Origin: an uncultured Croceitalea sp.
GTDB lineage: Bacteria > Bacteroidota > Bacteroidia > Flavobacteriales > Flavobacteriaceae
NCBI GenBank assembly: GCA_947503285.1
Contig: CANNDD010000001.1
Span: 1 to 64,000, forward strand
Direction of reading: 5' to 3'
DNA: 64,000 bases
In this document: in pieces, positions 54,250 to 63,900 of the stretch
Layout of the letters: the number at the start of each line of letters is the position of its first letter
Position numbering within the stretch: the first letter of the stretch is position 1
Notes under the pieces: generated by a model
Database searches by the model: none
Seen by the model: the letters and a program-made list of their open reading frames with translations, nothing else
Told to the model about the DNA's origin: nothing
Made by a program: the position numbers and the translations under genes

Positions 54250-54690
54250 ATGAAAAAATTAGTTCTATTTGCTTTTTTAATACTACTTGGAGCCCATGAT
54301 ATGTACGCCCAAGAATTCAAGGTAATCACCAGTGTCGAATCAATAGTGCCTAATGGCTTGGGAAGATCTCGTATTATCAATGCACTCGAAGATAAAGATT
54401 ATCAAGAATATACCAGTGTTCAAACCGATGAAGATAACACCAGGAACAAATCAAAAAGAAAGGACATTCGTGTGAAAAATTTTGAAGAAACCAAACTTTT
54501 GAATTTTTACAATTTGGGGGGAATACGCTTTCAAAATATTGCTGCCAACGATGCCCTATTGACCTCTATGATCAATGATATGGTGGCAAATGGATGGGAG
54601 TTGGCTTTTGTAACCAGTGCAGTTGAAAGTGACGGAGGCAAACCCGATGGTAAAGGTATTTTCATTACCCGCTATATTTTCAAGAAATAA
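54250..54690 (+). CDS. Small secreted protein of unknown function
   Basis: A 146-residue protein with a signal peptide (cleavage near residue 21, MYAQ). It is rich in Asn, Asp and Lys. The C-terminal half (LLTSMINDMVANGWELAFVTSAV then GIFITRYIFKK) resembles small proteins with a DUF4177-like alternation of helix and strand, although the match is not firm. It lies between two strong terminators, so it has its own transcript. No function can be assigned. Confidence 0.75.
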   Translation: MKKLVLFAFLILLGAHDMYAQEFKVITSVESIVPNGLGRSRIINALEDKDYQEYTSVQTDEDNTRNKSKRKDIRVKNFEETKLLNFYNLGGIRFQNIAANDALLTSMINDMVANGWELAFVTSAVESDGGKPDGKGIFITRYIFKK

Positions 54691-54700
54691 AAACTACATA

Positions 54701-54736
54701 AAAAAGCCTCAACCATTTTAGTGGATTGAGGCTTTT
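54701..54736. terminator. Bidirectional terminator
   Basis: AAAAAGCCTCAA (54701-54712) and TTGAGGCTTTT (54726-54736) with an inner CC/GG pair. T-rich ends in both directions serve the small secreted protein gene and the convergent DUF2807 gene. Confidence 0.85.
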
Positions 54737-54760
54737 ATCTATGCAGATATTTATCGAAAC

Positions 54761-55435
54761 CTACTCTACGATTTTCACCCGGCCCCCTACAAAGGTTTTC
54801 TTATTGACTTCTTTAGGTTGGCCATAAACAACAACATCACCCCCGGCCTTTACGTTAACGTCCACTTTATCAGAAGCGAATACCTCTGCTTCACCCCCTG
54901 CTGATATTTTCACATCTGAAACAATGGTTTTCAAATCACGGCCTTCAAAAATACCACCGGTATTTAGCACTACCGTTTGATTTTCGGCTAAACCGGAAGC
55001 TTCTACAATACCCCCTGTTACAGCTCGAATCTCAGCGACGGCCACATCCATTCCAATAGTAATTCGTGCCCCCTCTTGTGCCCTCAATTCTATTTTGGCC
55101 TTATTGACCATTTCATTACAGGTGATTTGCGCACCTTCATTGGCATCTATAACATCAATATACTTATAATATACTTCGATAAAGGTATCTTCACCAGTGA
55201 ATTTTTTATCCAGTTGCATTCGTAATTTCAAGACGCCATCTTTATTGGTCCATTTGATGTCATCCGTATTTCTTCCTTTGACGATAATTCGGTTTTCGTC
55301 AGATTGAATCAAATTGACTTCGATCAAATCAAAAACCTTGATTTTATCAAAATCCCCGACTTCTCGGTCAATGGTTCGTTGACTAGCCATGGCCAATGTA
55401 AATAATGCAAAACAAAAGGTAATTATTGATTTCAT
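54761..55435 (-). CDS. DUF2807 (GIN domain) secreted protein
   Basis: A 224-residue protein with a signal peptide (cleavage near residue 19, MAS-Q). A beta-solenoid-like DUF2807 domain follows: FDKIKVFDLIEVNLIQSDENRIIVKG at the start, then repeats of about 20 residues such as IDANEGAQITC, IELRAQEGARITI and DVKISAGGEAEVFASDKVDVNVKAGGDVVVYG. These are described as putative head domains of adhesins; the real role is unknown. ATG 55435 is chosen for the signal peptide; the frame is open 27 codons further. It separates the aromatic operon from the rsgA operon. Confidence 0.85.
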   Translation of the reverse strand: MKSIITFCFALFTLAMASQRTIDREVGDFDKIKVFDLIEVNLIQSDENRIIVKGRNTDDIKWTNKDGVLKLRMQLDKKFTGEDTFIEVYYKYIDVIDANEGAQITCNEMVNKAKIELRAQEGARITIGMDVAVAEIRAVTGGIVEASGLAENQTVVLNTGGIFEGRDLKTIVSDVKISAGGEAEVFASDKVDVNVKAGGDVVVYGQPKEVNKKTFVGGRVKIVE

Positions 55436-55604
55436 AATAGGTGTTTTTTGTTGTACAAAAGATGAAATGAATTTCAGATCGTTACAGTACACCACCAAAA
55501 AAGTCATTTTGAACAATGTATGTAGCCAAGAATCTTTAGAATTCCTTACTGGATATAACTCCTTGTTCGAAATGACTTAGTCACCTAGGTATGATTTCTT
55601 AAGT

Positions 55605-56687
55605 TTAAGCCTTAAGAATTTTTTCTTGATGGTTAATGGATTCTTGGTGAATGGCCTTAAACATTCGCAACACAAATTCTTCACTCAAGCCACGGGATTC
55701 CCCTTCTAAAATCATTTTACCCAAAATGGCATTCCAACGATTGGTTTGCAATACTGCCACATTTTTTTGCTTCTTAAGCTCCCCTATACCATCTGACACT
55801 TTCATTCGCTCCCCTAAAGTCTGTATCAATTGATTGTCAATAACATCTATTTGAGCTCTTAGGTTATTTAATTTTGAATTGTATTCGGCCTCTTCATCAG
55901 TTTCTTTTCTAATCTTCAAATCTTGCATAATCTGCACCAAGGTTTTTGGGGTTATCTGTTGCGCCGCATCACTCCACGCGTTGTCCGGATCCCAATGCGT
56001 CTCAATCATTAAACCATCAAAATTCAGATCAAGGGCTGTTTGTGAGACATCAAAAATCATATCACGTTTTCCTGTAATATGCGAAGGGTCGTTAATTAAA
56101 GGTAGGTCTGGAAAACGATTTTGAAATTCAATGGCCAACTGCCACTCCGGAATATTTCTGTACTTGGTTTTTTGATAGGTGGAAAAACCCCGATGTATGG
56201 CTCCTAGTTTTTTAATACCTGCTGTATGTAGTCGCTCAATACCGCCCAACCACAGCGATAAATCTGGATTAACTGGATTCTTTACCAAAACGACCTTATC
56301 GGTTCCCTCTAATGCATCTGCCAATTCTTGCATGATAAATGGACTCACCGTTGAACGGGCACCGATCCATAACAAATCGACATCATGCTCCAAGGCTAAA
56401 TCAACATGTGCTTTATTCGCTACTTCAGTAGCTGTCTTCAATCCGGTTTCTTCTTTGACCTTTTGCAACCATTTTAGTCCTATTGCGCCTACTCCTTCAA
56501 AGTTTCCTGGTCGTGTGCGTGGCTTCCATATTCCAGCGCGGTAATAATTAACATCGGTATCTTTAAGCTCATGGGCTATCTTTAAGACCTGTTGTTCGGT
56601 TTCGGCGCTACATGGACCGGCAATGACAAGAGGATGGGGCAATGCCATATCATTTAACCATGTTCTCATTTCTTTTGAATTTTCCAT
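55605..56687 (-). CDS. Bifunctional DAHP synthase / chorismate mutase
   Basis: A two-domain enzyme, 360 residues. The N-terminal part (about 1-265) is a 3-deoxy-7-phosphoheptulonate synthase of the KDO8P-like type (GPCSAET near residue 24, then RAGIWKPRTRPGNFEG, LPLINDPSHITGKRD). It catalyses the first step of the shikimate pathway. The C-terminal part (about 272-360) is an AroQ-type chorismate mutase (LRAQIDVIDNQLIQTLGERMKVSDGIGELKK). The fusion allows control of the first step by the branch after chorismate. It is the last gene of the pheA operon, separated from tyrA by heptamer repeats. Confidence 0.95.
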   Translation of the reverse strand: MENSKEMRTWLNDMALPHPLVIAGPCSAETEQQVLKIAHELKDTDVNYYRAGIWKPRTRPGNFEGVGAIGLKWLQKVKEETGLKTATEVANKAHVDLALEHDVDLLWIGARSTVSPFIMQELADALEGTDKVVLVKNPVNPDLSLWLGGIERLHTAGIKKLGAIHRGFSTYQKTKYRNIPEWQLAIEFQNRFPDLPLINDPSHITGKRDMIFDVSQTALDLNFDGLMIETHWDPDNAWSDAAQQITPKTLVQIMQDLKIRKETDEEAEYNSKLNNLRAQIDVIDNQLIQTLGERMKVSDGIGELKKQKNVAVLQTNRWNAILGKMILEGESRGLSEEFVLRMFKAIHQESINHQEKILKA

Positions 56688-56699
56688 AGGTATTCTTTT

Positions 56700-56741
56700 C
56701 GTTGTTCGTTGTTCGTTGTTCGTTGTTCGTTGTTCGTTGTT
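56700..56741. repeat. Heptanucleotide tandem repeat, six copies of CGTTGTT
   Basis: CGTTGTT occurs six times without interruption (56700-56741), followed by a partial copy CGT. It fills most of the 70-bp gap between tyrA and the DAHP synthase gene. On the transcribed strand it reads as a series of ACGAACA units ending about 13 nt before the downstream ATG. A change in copy number would alter the leader length by 7 nt. Confidence 0.95.
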
Positions 56742-56757
56742 CGTAAACTAAATATCC

Positions 56758-57615
56758 TTATTTCGTCAACGGTATTCCGTTTAGTATTTGCTTTATTCTA
56801 TTTGTATTTTCCATTTCATCATAGACCGCTACAAAATTATCTTCGAGCATCATTTTTTTAAAATCTTCTAGATTTTGTATGTATTCGGTCAGCGTTTCAA
56901 TAACATTGACTTTATTCTGCTCAAAAATGGGAGTCCACATTGCTGGCGAGCTTTTGGCCAAACGTACCGTACTTTCAAAACCACTACCGGCCATATCGAA
57001 GATGTCCCTTTCATTTTTCTCCTTTTCAATCACGGTCTTTCCCAACATAAATGAACTGATATGGGATAAGTGCGAAACATAGGCAATGTGCTTGTCATGG
57101 GCATCGGCATTCATATATCGAATACGCATCCCCATTTCTTGAAATATTTTTAAGGCTTTCTCTTGCAATTTAAATGCGGTCTTCTCAACCTCACAGATGA
57201 TATTGGTCTTTCCACTGTATAAATCTGCAATAGCAGCCTCCGGCCCTGAAAATTCGGTACCCGCTATAGGATGACAAGCTAAAAAGTTTCTTCTTTTGGG
57301 ATGCTGTTCTACCGCCCGACAAATCAATGCTTTTGTAGAACCTGCGTCAAAAACAACCGTATCATCGCCCACAGCATCTAAAATCACAGCTAGTTCTTGC
57401 ACCAAAACATCGACCGGAATCGCCAGCATTACGATATCTGCATCATACAACCCTTTATAATCAGACTTTACATCAATAAGACCTAAACGCAATGCCTTAT
57501 CAAGATGCTGCATATTGGTGTCAATGCCATAAATCTTAGATTCAGGGTATAATTTTTTAACATCCTTTGCAAAGGAACCACCAATCAAACCGATACCTAC
57601 TATTGCTACTTTCAT
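56758..57615 (-). CDS. tyrA: Prephenate dehydrogenase
   Basis: NAD-dependent oxidative decarboxylation of prephenate to 4-hydroxyphenylpyruvate, the tyrosine branch. The Rossmann motif VGIGLIGGSFAKDVK is at residues 6-20. ACHPIAGTEFSGPEAA carries the catalytic His region. 285 residues from ATG 57615 fits a stand-alone enzyme without ACT domain. The aminotransferase stop lies 1 bp upstream of this ATG, so the two are tightly coupled. Confidence 0.93.
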   Translation of the reverse strand: MKVAIVGIGLIGGSFAKDVKKLYPESKIYGIDTNMQHLDKALRLGLIDVKSDYKGLYDADIVMLAIPVDVLVQELAVILDAVGDDTVVFDAGSTKALICRAVEQHPKRRNFLACHPIAGTEFSGPEAAIADLYSGKTNIICEVEKTAFKLQEKALKIFQEMGMRIRYMNADAHDKHIAYVSHLSHISSFMLGKTVIEKEKNERDIFDMAGSGFESTVRLAKSSPAMWTPIFEQNKVNVIETLTEYIQNLEDFKKMMLEDNFVAVYDEMENTNRIKQILNGIPLTK

Positions 57616-57616
57616 T

Positions 57617-58759
57617 TTAAAACCGTTCAATTGCCTCTTTGATCTTATCTTCTTTTACACATAATGAAAATCGAATATACCCTTCACCATTACTTCCAAA
57701 AATCGTACCTGGTGCGATAAAAATATTCTTATCGTAAAGCAGCCCATCTATAAATTCTTCAGACGATTTAGAACCTTGCGGTAATTTTGCCCAAACGAAC
57801 ATTCCTACCGCATTAAGATCATAGGTGGCCCCTATTTTATCAACCAGTTCATACATTAAATCCCTTCTGTTGGAATAAATGGTATCAAGATCTTCGAACC
57901 ATTCCGACCCACTTTGCAATGCGGCAATGGCCCCTTTTTGAATTCCATAGAACATGCCCGAATCCATATTGCTTTTGACCTTTAAAATTGCGTTGATCGT
58001 ATCAGCATTGCCCAATACCATACCAACACGCCAACCGGCCATGTTAAAGGTCTTGCTTAAACTGTTCAGTTCTAAACAACATTCTTTTGCCCCTTTAATG
58101 GCCAGTATACTGGTCGGATTTTTAGTTAAAACGAAACTGTAGGGGTTATCATTGACCAGAAGGATTTGGTTTTGCCTTGCAAAATCAACCAATTCCCTTA
58201 ATTGTTCTTTAGACGCAGTAGCACCTGTCGGCATATGGGGATAACTGCACCACATTAATTTCACTTTCGACAAATCTTGTTTGGCCAATTTCCCTAAATC
58301 TGGGAACCATCCATTTTCTAAACTTAGATCATAGGTTCTAGGTATGGCCTCTACTAATTTGGTAACGGACGCATAGGTCGGATAACCCGGATTCGGAATC
58401 AAAACCTCATCTCCCCGATTCAAAAAGGCCATACTAATGTGCATGATTCCTTCCTTTGAACCCATTAGCGGTAAAATCTCGTTGCTGGTATCAAGCTCCA
58501 CATGAAATTTTGCCTTATAAAATGAGGCTATTGCCGCTCGCAATTCAGGTAAACCTTGATAGCTTTGATACTGATGTGCCGTACTATCCAAAATGGCATT
58601 TTTGAGTACTTCCAATACTTTTGGTGAGGGTGCTAAATCAGGACTACCAATACCCATATTGATAATTGGCCTTCCTTCTGCAATTAATCCTCTTACCTCG
58701 CGTAATTTTTTCGAGAAGTAATATTCCTGAACTGATTTTAAACGTTCGGCCGTAATCAT
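57617..58759 (-). CDS. Aromatic/aspartate-type aminotransferase (class I)
   Basis: PLP-dependent fold-type I aminotransferase, 380 residues. Lys236 in SLSKTFNMAGWR binds PLP, and Asp204 in NDNPYSF binds its pyridine nitrogen. The usual NPNNPTG loop reads YPHMPTG here, so the canonical second Asn is Met, an oddity that may be shared by the subfamily. It lies between pheA and tyrA and so probably transaminates phenylpyruvate and hydroxyphenylpyruvate (or prephenate). It overlaps pheA by 4 bp. Confidence 0.9.
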   Translation of the reverse strand: MITAERLKSVQEYYFSKKLREVRGLIAEGRPIINMGIGSPDLAPSPKVLEVLKNAILDSTAHQYQSYQGLPELRAAIASFYKAKFHVELDTSNEILPLMGSKEGIMHISMAFLNRGDEVLIPNPGYPTYASVTKLVEAIPRTYDLSLENGWFPDLGKLAKQDLSKVKLMWCSYPHMPTGATASKEQLRELVDFARQNQILLVNDNPYSFVLTKNPTSILAIKGAKECCLELNSLSKTFNMAGWRVGMVLGNADTINAILKVKSNMDSGMFYGIQKGAIAALQSGSEWFEDLDTIYSNRRDLMYELVDKIGATYDLNAVGMFVWAKLPQGSKSSEEFIDGLLYDKNIFIAPGTIFGSNGEGYIRFSLCVKEDKIKEAIERF

Positions 58760-59586
58760 GTTTTTAGTGCATTTTTATATTCGCCTAAAACCCTAAAATC
58801 TTCAGACATGATTTTCAATACTGATTTTGCTTTATCAAAATCTTGATAGGCATCAAAAGTGACGTCTACGAAAAACGCATATTTCCAAGGGGTTTCTATA
58901 ACTGGTAGCGATTGTATTTTAGTAAGGTTCAGGTTACAGTCGCTCATCACATTAAGAATCGTCGCCAAACTTCCCCGTTTATGATCTGCTACAAAACGAA
59001 TAGATGCTTTGTTGATTTCTTCTTTCGGAAGTACAGTATTCTGCTTTTTTAATATGATAAACCTTGTGGAGTTATTTTTTATGGTTTGAATCTCAGGGGC
59101 AATAATTTCAAGATCATAAAGCGACGCTGCCATTTTTGGTGCTATGGCCCCAATGGTTTTAAGATTCTCTTCTTGAATGCGTTTTGCAGTTTCTGCAGTA
59201 TCTACAGCTTCTACAAGCTTGATATCTGGGTGCTGTTTAAAGAATGCCTTACATTGCAATAGGGCCATTGGGTGTGAATGCACTTCTTTAATAGTATCAA
59301 AGGCCACCCCCTTTTGTACCATTAAATTATGATGTATGTTGATATAATGTTCACCAATGATATGAATAGCATTATGGTATATAAGATTGTAATTGGGAAT
59401 GATGGAACCTGCTATTGAATTTTCAATTGCCATTATCCCTTTATCGGCAGTGCCATCAATTAAATGTTGAATCAACTTATCAAAAGATAGGCATTCAACC
59501 AATTCAATACTATCATCAAAAAAGTCTTTGGCCACCTGATGGTGATTGCTCCCTTTGATTCCTTGTATAGCTACTTTCAGCTTCAC
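58756..59586 (-). CDS. pheA: Prephenate dehydratase
   Basis: Converts prephenate to phenylpyruvate, the phenylalanine branch. The catalytic domain covers about residues 1-180 (GIMAIENSIAGSI near the start, the conserved NNSTRFIIL motif near residue 167). A C-terminal ACT domain (about 195-276) with the ESRP-like segment reading QSLP would bind Phe for feedback inhibition. There is no chorismate mutase domain; that activity is fused to the DAHP synthase at the end of the operon. The start is GTG at 59586, preceded by GGAAG. It is the first gene after the attenuator. Confidence 0.94.
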   Translation of the reverse strand: MKLKVAIQGIKGSNHHQVAKDFFDDSIELVECLSFDKLIQHLIDGTADKGIMAIENSIAGSIIPNYNLIYHNAIHIIGEHYINIHHNLMVQKGVAFDTIKEVHSHPMALLQCKAFFKQHPDIKLVEAVDTAETAKRIQEENLKTIGAIAPKMAASLYDLEIIAPEIQTIKNNSTRFIILKKQNTVLPKEEINKASIRFVADHKRGSLATILNVMSDCNLNLTKIQSLPVIETPWKYAFFVDVTFDAYQDFDKAKSVLKIMSEDFRVLGEYKNALKT

Positions 59587-59656
59587 TTCCTATCCGTTTT
59601 GATTCTTTGACTCCATTTCAATATGCTCAAGTCAATACATTTAAATTTCATTCAAT

Positions 59657-59745
59657 AAAAAAGTCCCGATTTTATATCGGGACTTTCAATGCTATCTACT
59701 TGGCGTATGTTAGAACAGTCCCGTACTTCTCTTAAAAAAGAAGTA
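59657..59745 (-). promoter_or_regulatory. Transcription attenuator of the pheA operon (terminator and competing antiterminator)
   Basis: On the minus strand a terminator is formed by AAAGTCCCGAT (59686-59676), loop ATAAA, ATCGGGACTTT (59670-59660) and a six-base U run (59662-59657). Upstream, CGGGACT (59723-59717) is fully complementary to AGTCCCG of the terminator's first arm, plus TTC/GAA beyond one bulge, so it can form an antiterminator. A third hairpin, TACTTCT (59745-59739) with AGAAGTA (59730-59724), would sequester that segment. Its first arm is made of Tyr-Phe-Phe codons of the leader peptide. Ribosome stalling at those codons would favour the antiterminator. Confidence 0.85.
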
Positions 59746-59781
59746 GAAATAAAAACCGTTCCAGAAATACGTATTGTTCAT
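59710..59781 (-). CDS. Leader peptide of the pheA operon, 23 residues
   Basis: A 24-codon reading frame (ATG at 59781, TAA at 59712-59710) whose product has 7 Phe, 3 Tyr and 1 Trp among 23 residues, with the run FYFYFFF at positions 10-16. It lies 123 nt upstream of pheA and just before an intrinsic terminator. This is what is expected of a ribosome-mediated attenuation leader, comparable in principle to E. coli pheL, though unrelated in sequence. The Phe/Tyr run covers the first arm of the 1:2 hairpin. No similarity search was possible; support comes from composition, position and RNA geometry. Confidence 0.85.
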   Translation of the reverse strand: MNNTYFWNGFYFYFFFKRSTGLF

Positions 59782-60015
59782 TTTATTTTATAATCTCGGC
59801 TAAGATTGGGCAATACATTGAGAATTCAAAAGGAAAAAGATATTTTTTTTGATTTTTAGCTGATTTTAAAAAATTCTTGCACTTTTATTTGTAAAACACC
59901 TATAGAATTACGAATTCTAGATTTTTCATTGGCTTCTTACTTTGAAGCGTCATTTCAAAGCGAATGTATCGCAAGAGTCAAATCTATTCTTATTTTTGAA
60001 TGTAAATTCAAGTTC

Positions 60016-60909
60016 ATGTCCATCAATGTTCAAAACATTACAAAGACCTTTGGCAATCAAAAAGCCCTCGATAATATATCTTTTTCCATTGCTAAAGGTG
60101 AAATCGTCGGATTCTTAGGTCCGAATGGCGCAGGTAAATCTACAATGATGCGGGTATTAACTACATATCATCAGGCAGATTCGGGCACTGCAACGGTGAA
60201 TGGATTTGATGTGCAAAAAGCTGCGAGATCGGTTCAAAAAAGTATTGGCTACTTACCAGAACACAATCCGCTCTATGTCGAGTTGTATGTGAAAGAATAT
60301 CTTGCATTTAATGCCGATGTATATCAAGTAAACAAACAAAAGATTAAAGAAGTTATCGAACAAACGGGGTTAACACCCGAAGCCAACAAAAAAATAGGAC
60401 AACTTTCGAAAGGTTACCGGCAACGCGTTGGTCTCGCCGCTGCCTTATTGCACGATCCCGACGTCTTAATTCTCGATGAGCCCACTACGGGCTTAGATCC
60501 GAATCAACTCATTGAAATTCGAAAATTAATCCGTGAAATCGGAAAGGAAAAAACAATCTTATTGTCAACCCACATTATGAAAGAGGTTGAGGCAGTTTGT
60601 AATCGTGTCATCATTATCAATAAGGGTCTGGTGGTAGCTGATAAAAAACTTGAAGATCTTCGTGAAACGGAACAGCAGGTCATTGAGGTTGAATTCGATT
60701 TTCGCGTCGAAGAAGTATTGCTTAAACAATTGCCCCATGTTACCGCCGTCAAAAATACTGGTGGTTTTGTGTATGAAATCGTTTTTAGTACCTCAAAAGA
60801 CATGCGCCCAGCAGTATTTGATTTTGCCCATGACAATGAATTGAAAACGCTTCAGTTAAGTAGAAAAAATAAGAATTTGGAAAGTCTATTTACAGAGCTG
60901 ACCAGTTAG
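60016..60909 (+). CDS. gldA: Gliding motility ABC transporter ATP-binding subunit GldA
   Basis: A 297-residue ABC ATPase. Walker A GPNGAGKS is at residues 35-42, the signature LSKGYRQR and Walker B VLILDEPTTGLD follow. The regions IGYLPEHNPLY and YLAFNADVYQV match GldA of Flavobacterium. GldA works with GldF and GldG, which are not in the window. The ATG at 60016 begins the conserved start (MSINVQNITK); the frame is open 29 codons earlier. It diverges from the pheA operon; no exact -7 box was found in the gap. Confidence 0.93.
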   Translation: MSINVQNITKTFGNQKALDNISFSIAKGEIVGFLGPNGAGKSTMMRVLTTYHQADSGTATVNGFDVQKAARSVQKSIGYLPEHNPLYVELYVKEYLAFNADVYQVNKQKIKEVIEQTGLTPEANKKIGQLSKGYRQRVGLAAALLHDPDVLILDEPTTGLDPNQLIEIRKLIREIGKEKTILLSTHIMKEVEAVCNRVIIINKGLVVADKKLEDLRETEQQVIEVEFDFRVEEVLLKQLPHVTAVKNTGGFVYEIVFSTSKDMRPAVFDFAHDNELKTLQLSRKNKNLESLFTELTS

Positions 60910-60996
60910 TCGTAATCAAAAAAAAACCTGCACCCCAAATTTCTAGTCGTATTGGGAATTAATCGGTGGGCCTTCTAAAAGATGACCCCTGTACCA

Positions 60997-63900
60997 TCAC
61001 CCTGAAAGAAATTGATCGAACATACCGATGTAAGCGTCAAGAACCTTACTTTCTTTTTGTGCATATTCCGTATCATTATTTTCCATAAGTGCGCTAACGA
61101 TTCCGTTATAGGCTTCAATAGTGGATATTATAGTTTCTATATGTGTGTATTGTTCGTCTAATGAAACTTTGGAATAATATCTCAATCGGTCTTGATATAC
61201 TTTTTTTAATTGTTGAAATAACATCCTCGCCTCTTCACGCTGCCCAACTTTATAATAGCCGTCTAAGAAAGGTTCAACAAATGTATAGTACCCATAGTAT
61301 GCAACCGGAATGTTCTTCATGGCCATTTGAAGAACCGTTCTGGCCTTTTCCATCTTGTTTTCTTCAATAAGTGCCTGTACAAGCCTTGCCATATTCAACC
61401 TAAAGGTCACCCCAAATTGTCTTCTCGTTTGTGGGTCATGATAAATCTCAGGGCTACCTGAATTTCCCCAGTCCCATTTTTTGACAATATCGTACATCAA
61501 ATCGGTATCAACCCGCCCTAGACCGAACGTATGCTCATCTTCTGTTTTAATTGGCACTAGTTTATAGGCAAGTCCATCTAATTGCAGGTACTCTTTCATC
61601 CATATGTACTCTGCATCATCAAAACTGCCCCCTGAAAAATAGATGGGCCGCTCCCAATCATTATTAGCAATGATATCCAACATCATCATCCTGTTTTTTG
61701 TGATGTAACTTTTTGGCAGGTCAATATCAATATAGTCGACAATCAAATCAGCATCTTTTTCATTTACCAGACCTCTTTCCAATACCTTCTTTTTGTTTAC
61801 GGGCACCCTAATTTTATGGGTTGGGTAATACACCCTATCCAAAGTACTTTCAGAAAGACCGGAAATATCCCTACCCCTACTTTCAAACAGGTACTTCAAT
61901 TTCGTTTGTGGTTTATCACTGGCTATCCAATTCATAAAGTCTTTAATATGCCATCGGTTATCCTTTGCATTAGGTAGGCCTTGGTAGTGTATCACATCAC
62001 GGGTACCATATTTGTAGTCATCGTGATTCAATTGCGAGGGAATCGGGTCACTTTGATAGGCCTTTCGCTTCATTTGGTCAATATACCAGTCCGTTGCGAA
62101 GTAGCCACTGACAATGACCCTCACATCGGTTCTATACCCCTCTATTTCTTGAAGGTACCATAGTGGAAAATTATCATTATCACCAATGGTAAATAAAATA
62201 GCACCAGTATCCTTTTCCGTCGAGTCTAAATAGGCTTTTGCAGAAGCCCTGGCCGTAAAACGATTTGATCGGTCATGATCATCCCAATTTTGAAATGCCA
62301 TGAGTAGGGGAACACTGCATAAACAACATAAAACACCCATAACATTTCCCATTTTCTTTGTAATATATCGCTGTAATACCATGCAGCAGGCGAAAGTTCC
62401 CATACCTATCCAAATGGTAAAAGCATAAAAAGAACCCACAAGGGAATAGTCGCGCTCCCTAGGCTGAAAAATGTAAGGATTCGTATAAAACTGAATGGCA
62501 AAACCCGTGAACATGAAAAAAACGAAGAGTACCCAGAACTGTTTTGGGGTCTTTTTTAATTGGAAGAATACCCCAATAAGCCCTAATATTAATGGAAGGA
62601 AATAATACGTATTCCTTGCCTTGTTATCTAAAACCCCATCAGGTAGATTTTGTTGGCTCCCCAAGCGCATTTCATCAATAAAATCGATACCGCTCAACCA
62701 ATGTCCGTTATTGTCGTAACGCCATTGTATATCATTCTGGCGACCTACAAAATTCCAGAAAAAATACCTCAAATACATATAGCCCCATTGGTATTCCAGT
62801 AAAAACTCAAGATTTTGTCTTAGGCTTGGTGGGGCAACATCAATATAATCCCCAAAGCTCTTAAGGAAGTCAATATATTGTTCAGTACTTATCTTCTTGG
62901 CAGCATCCAATTGCCTGAACTCTTCAATAGCATTCCGAAGCTCGGTATTCGATAAGTATTCAGGTTTTATTTTGAATTGTAAACGTTCAAAATAGCGCAT
63001 GTAATTCTCTGCATGGTCAGCGCTCCACAGCCTGGGAAGTATACCTACATGCTTTTTGTTTGGAGTACCAATTGCATTCTTATAATCATTTACGATTACA
63101 TATTTTCCTAGTTTTTCATCCCTTTCATATTTGGGACTATCATCGGTAAAGCCATCGGAAGCTGCAAACATATCAGAGTAATAGGCCCCGTAAAATGGAC
63201 TTGCGACACCCCCATATTGCTCCCTGTTATAGTAGGCCAAAAGTGTTCTTGCATCAGAGGGGTCATTCTCATTGATACCTACGTGTGCACTCGCCCTTAT
63301 GGGGAGCATCAGCCATGTTGAAAAGCCCAAAAACAAGAATAGTAGCCCTAAGAGTGCCGTATTGAACAGTACCAAACCTTTATGCACGGTATATCGTAAA
63401 GCCATGTAAAAAGCCAAGAAGAAGAATACCCCCACAATAAGGGTACCCATGTTAAACGGAAGACCGATGGTATTTATAAAAAAGAGTTCACCCCATGCAA
63501 AGATCTTCAGCACGTAGGTAAGTGAAATTTTAAACACGAAAAACAACAGCCCCACTGCAATAGCATTAAAAAATATGAAATTTTGGATGGTAACCTTTTG
63601 AAATCGCTTAAAATAAAACAACAAAACAAGCGCGGGTATGGTCAGAAAGCCCATAAATTGAATGCCAAACGTAAGGCCGATAATAAAGCAAATCAACAAC
63701 AACCATTTGTTGGCCCTTTTTCCATCAATTTCATCAATCCATCTTAGGCCAAGCCATATTAAAATGGCCATCACAAAACTCGCCAAGGCATAAACCTCGG
63801 TTTCTGTAGCGTTAAACCAAAAACTGTCAGAATACGTAAAGGTTAAGGCCCCAACCAGACCACTACCTAAAACCGCAACACTATTTAGGCGGTCCATTTT

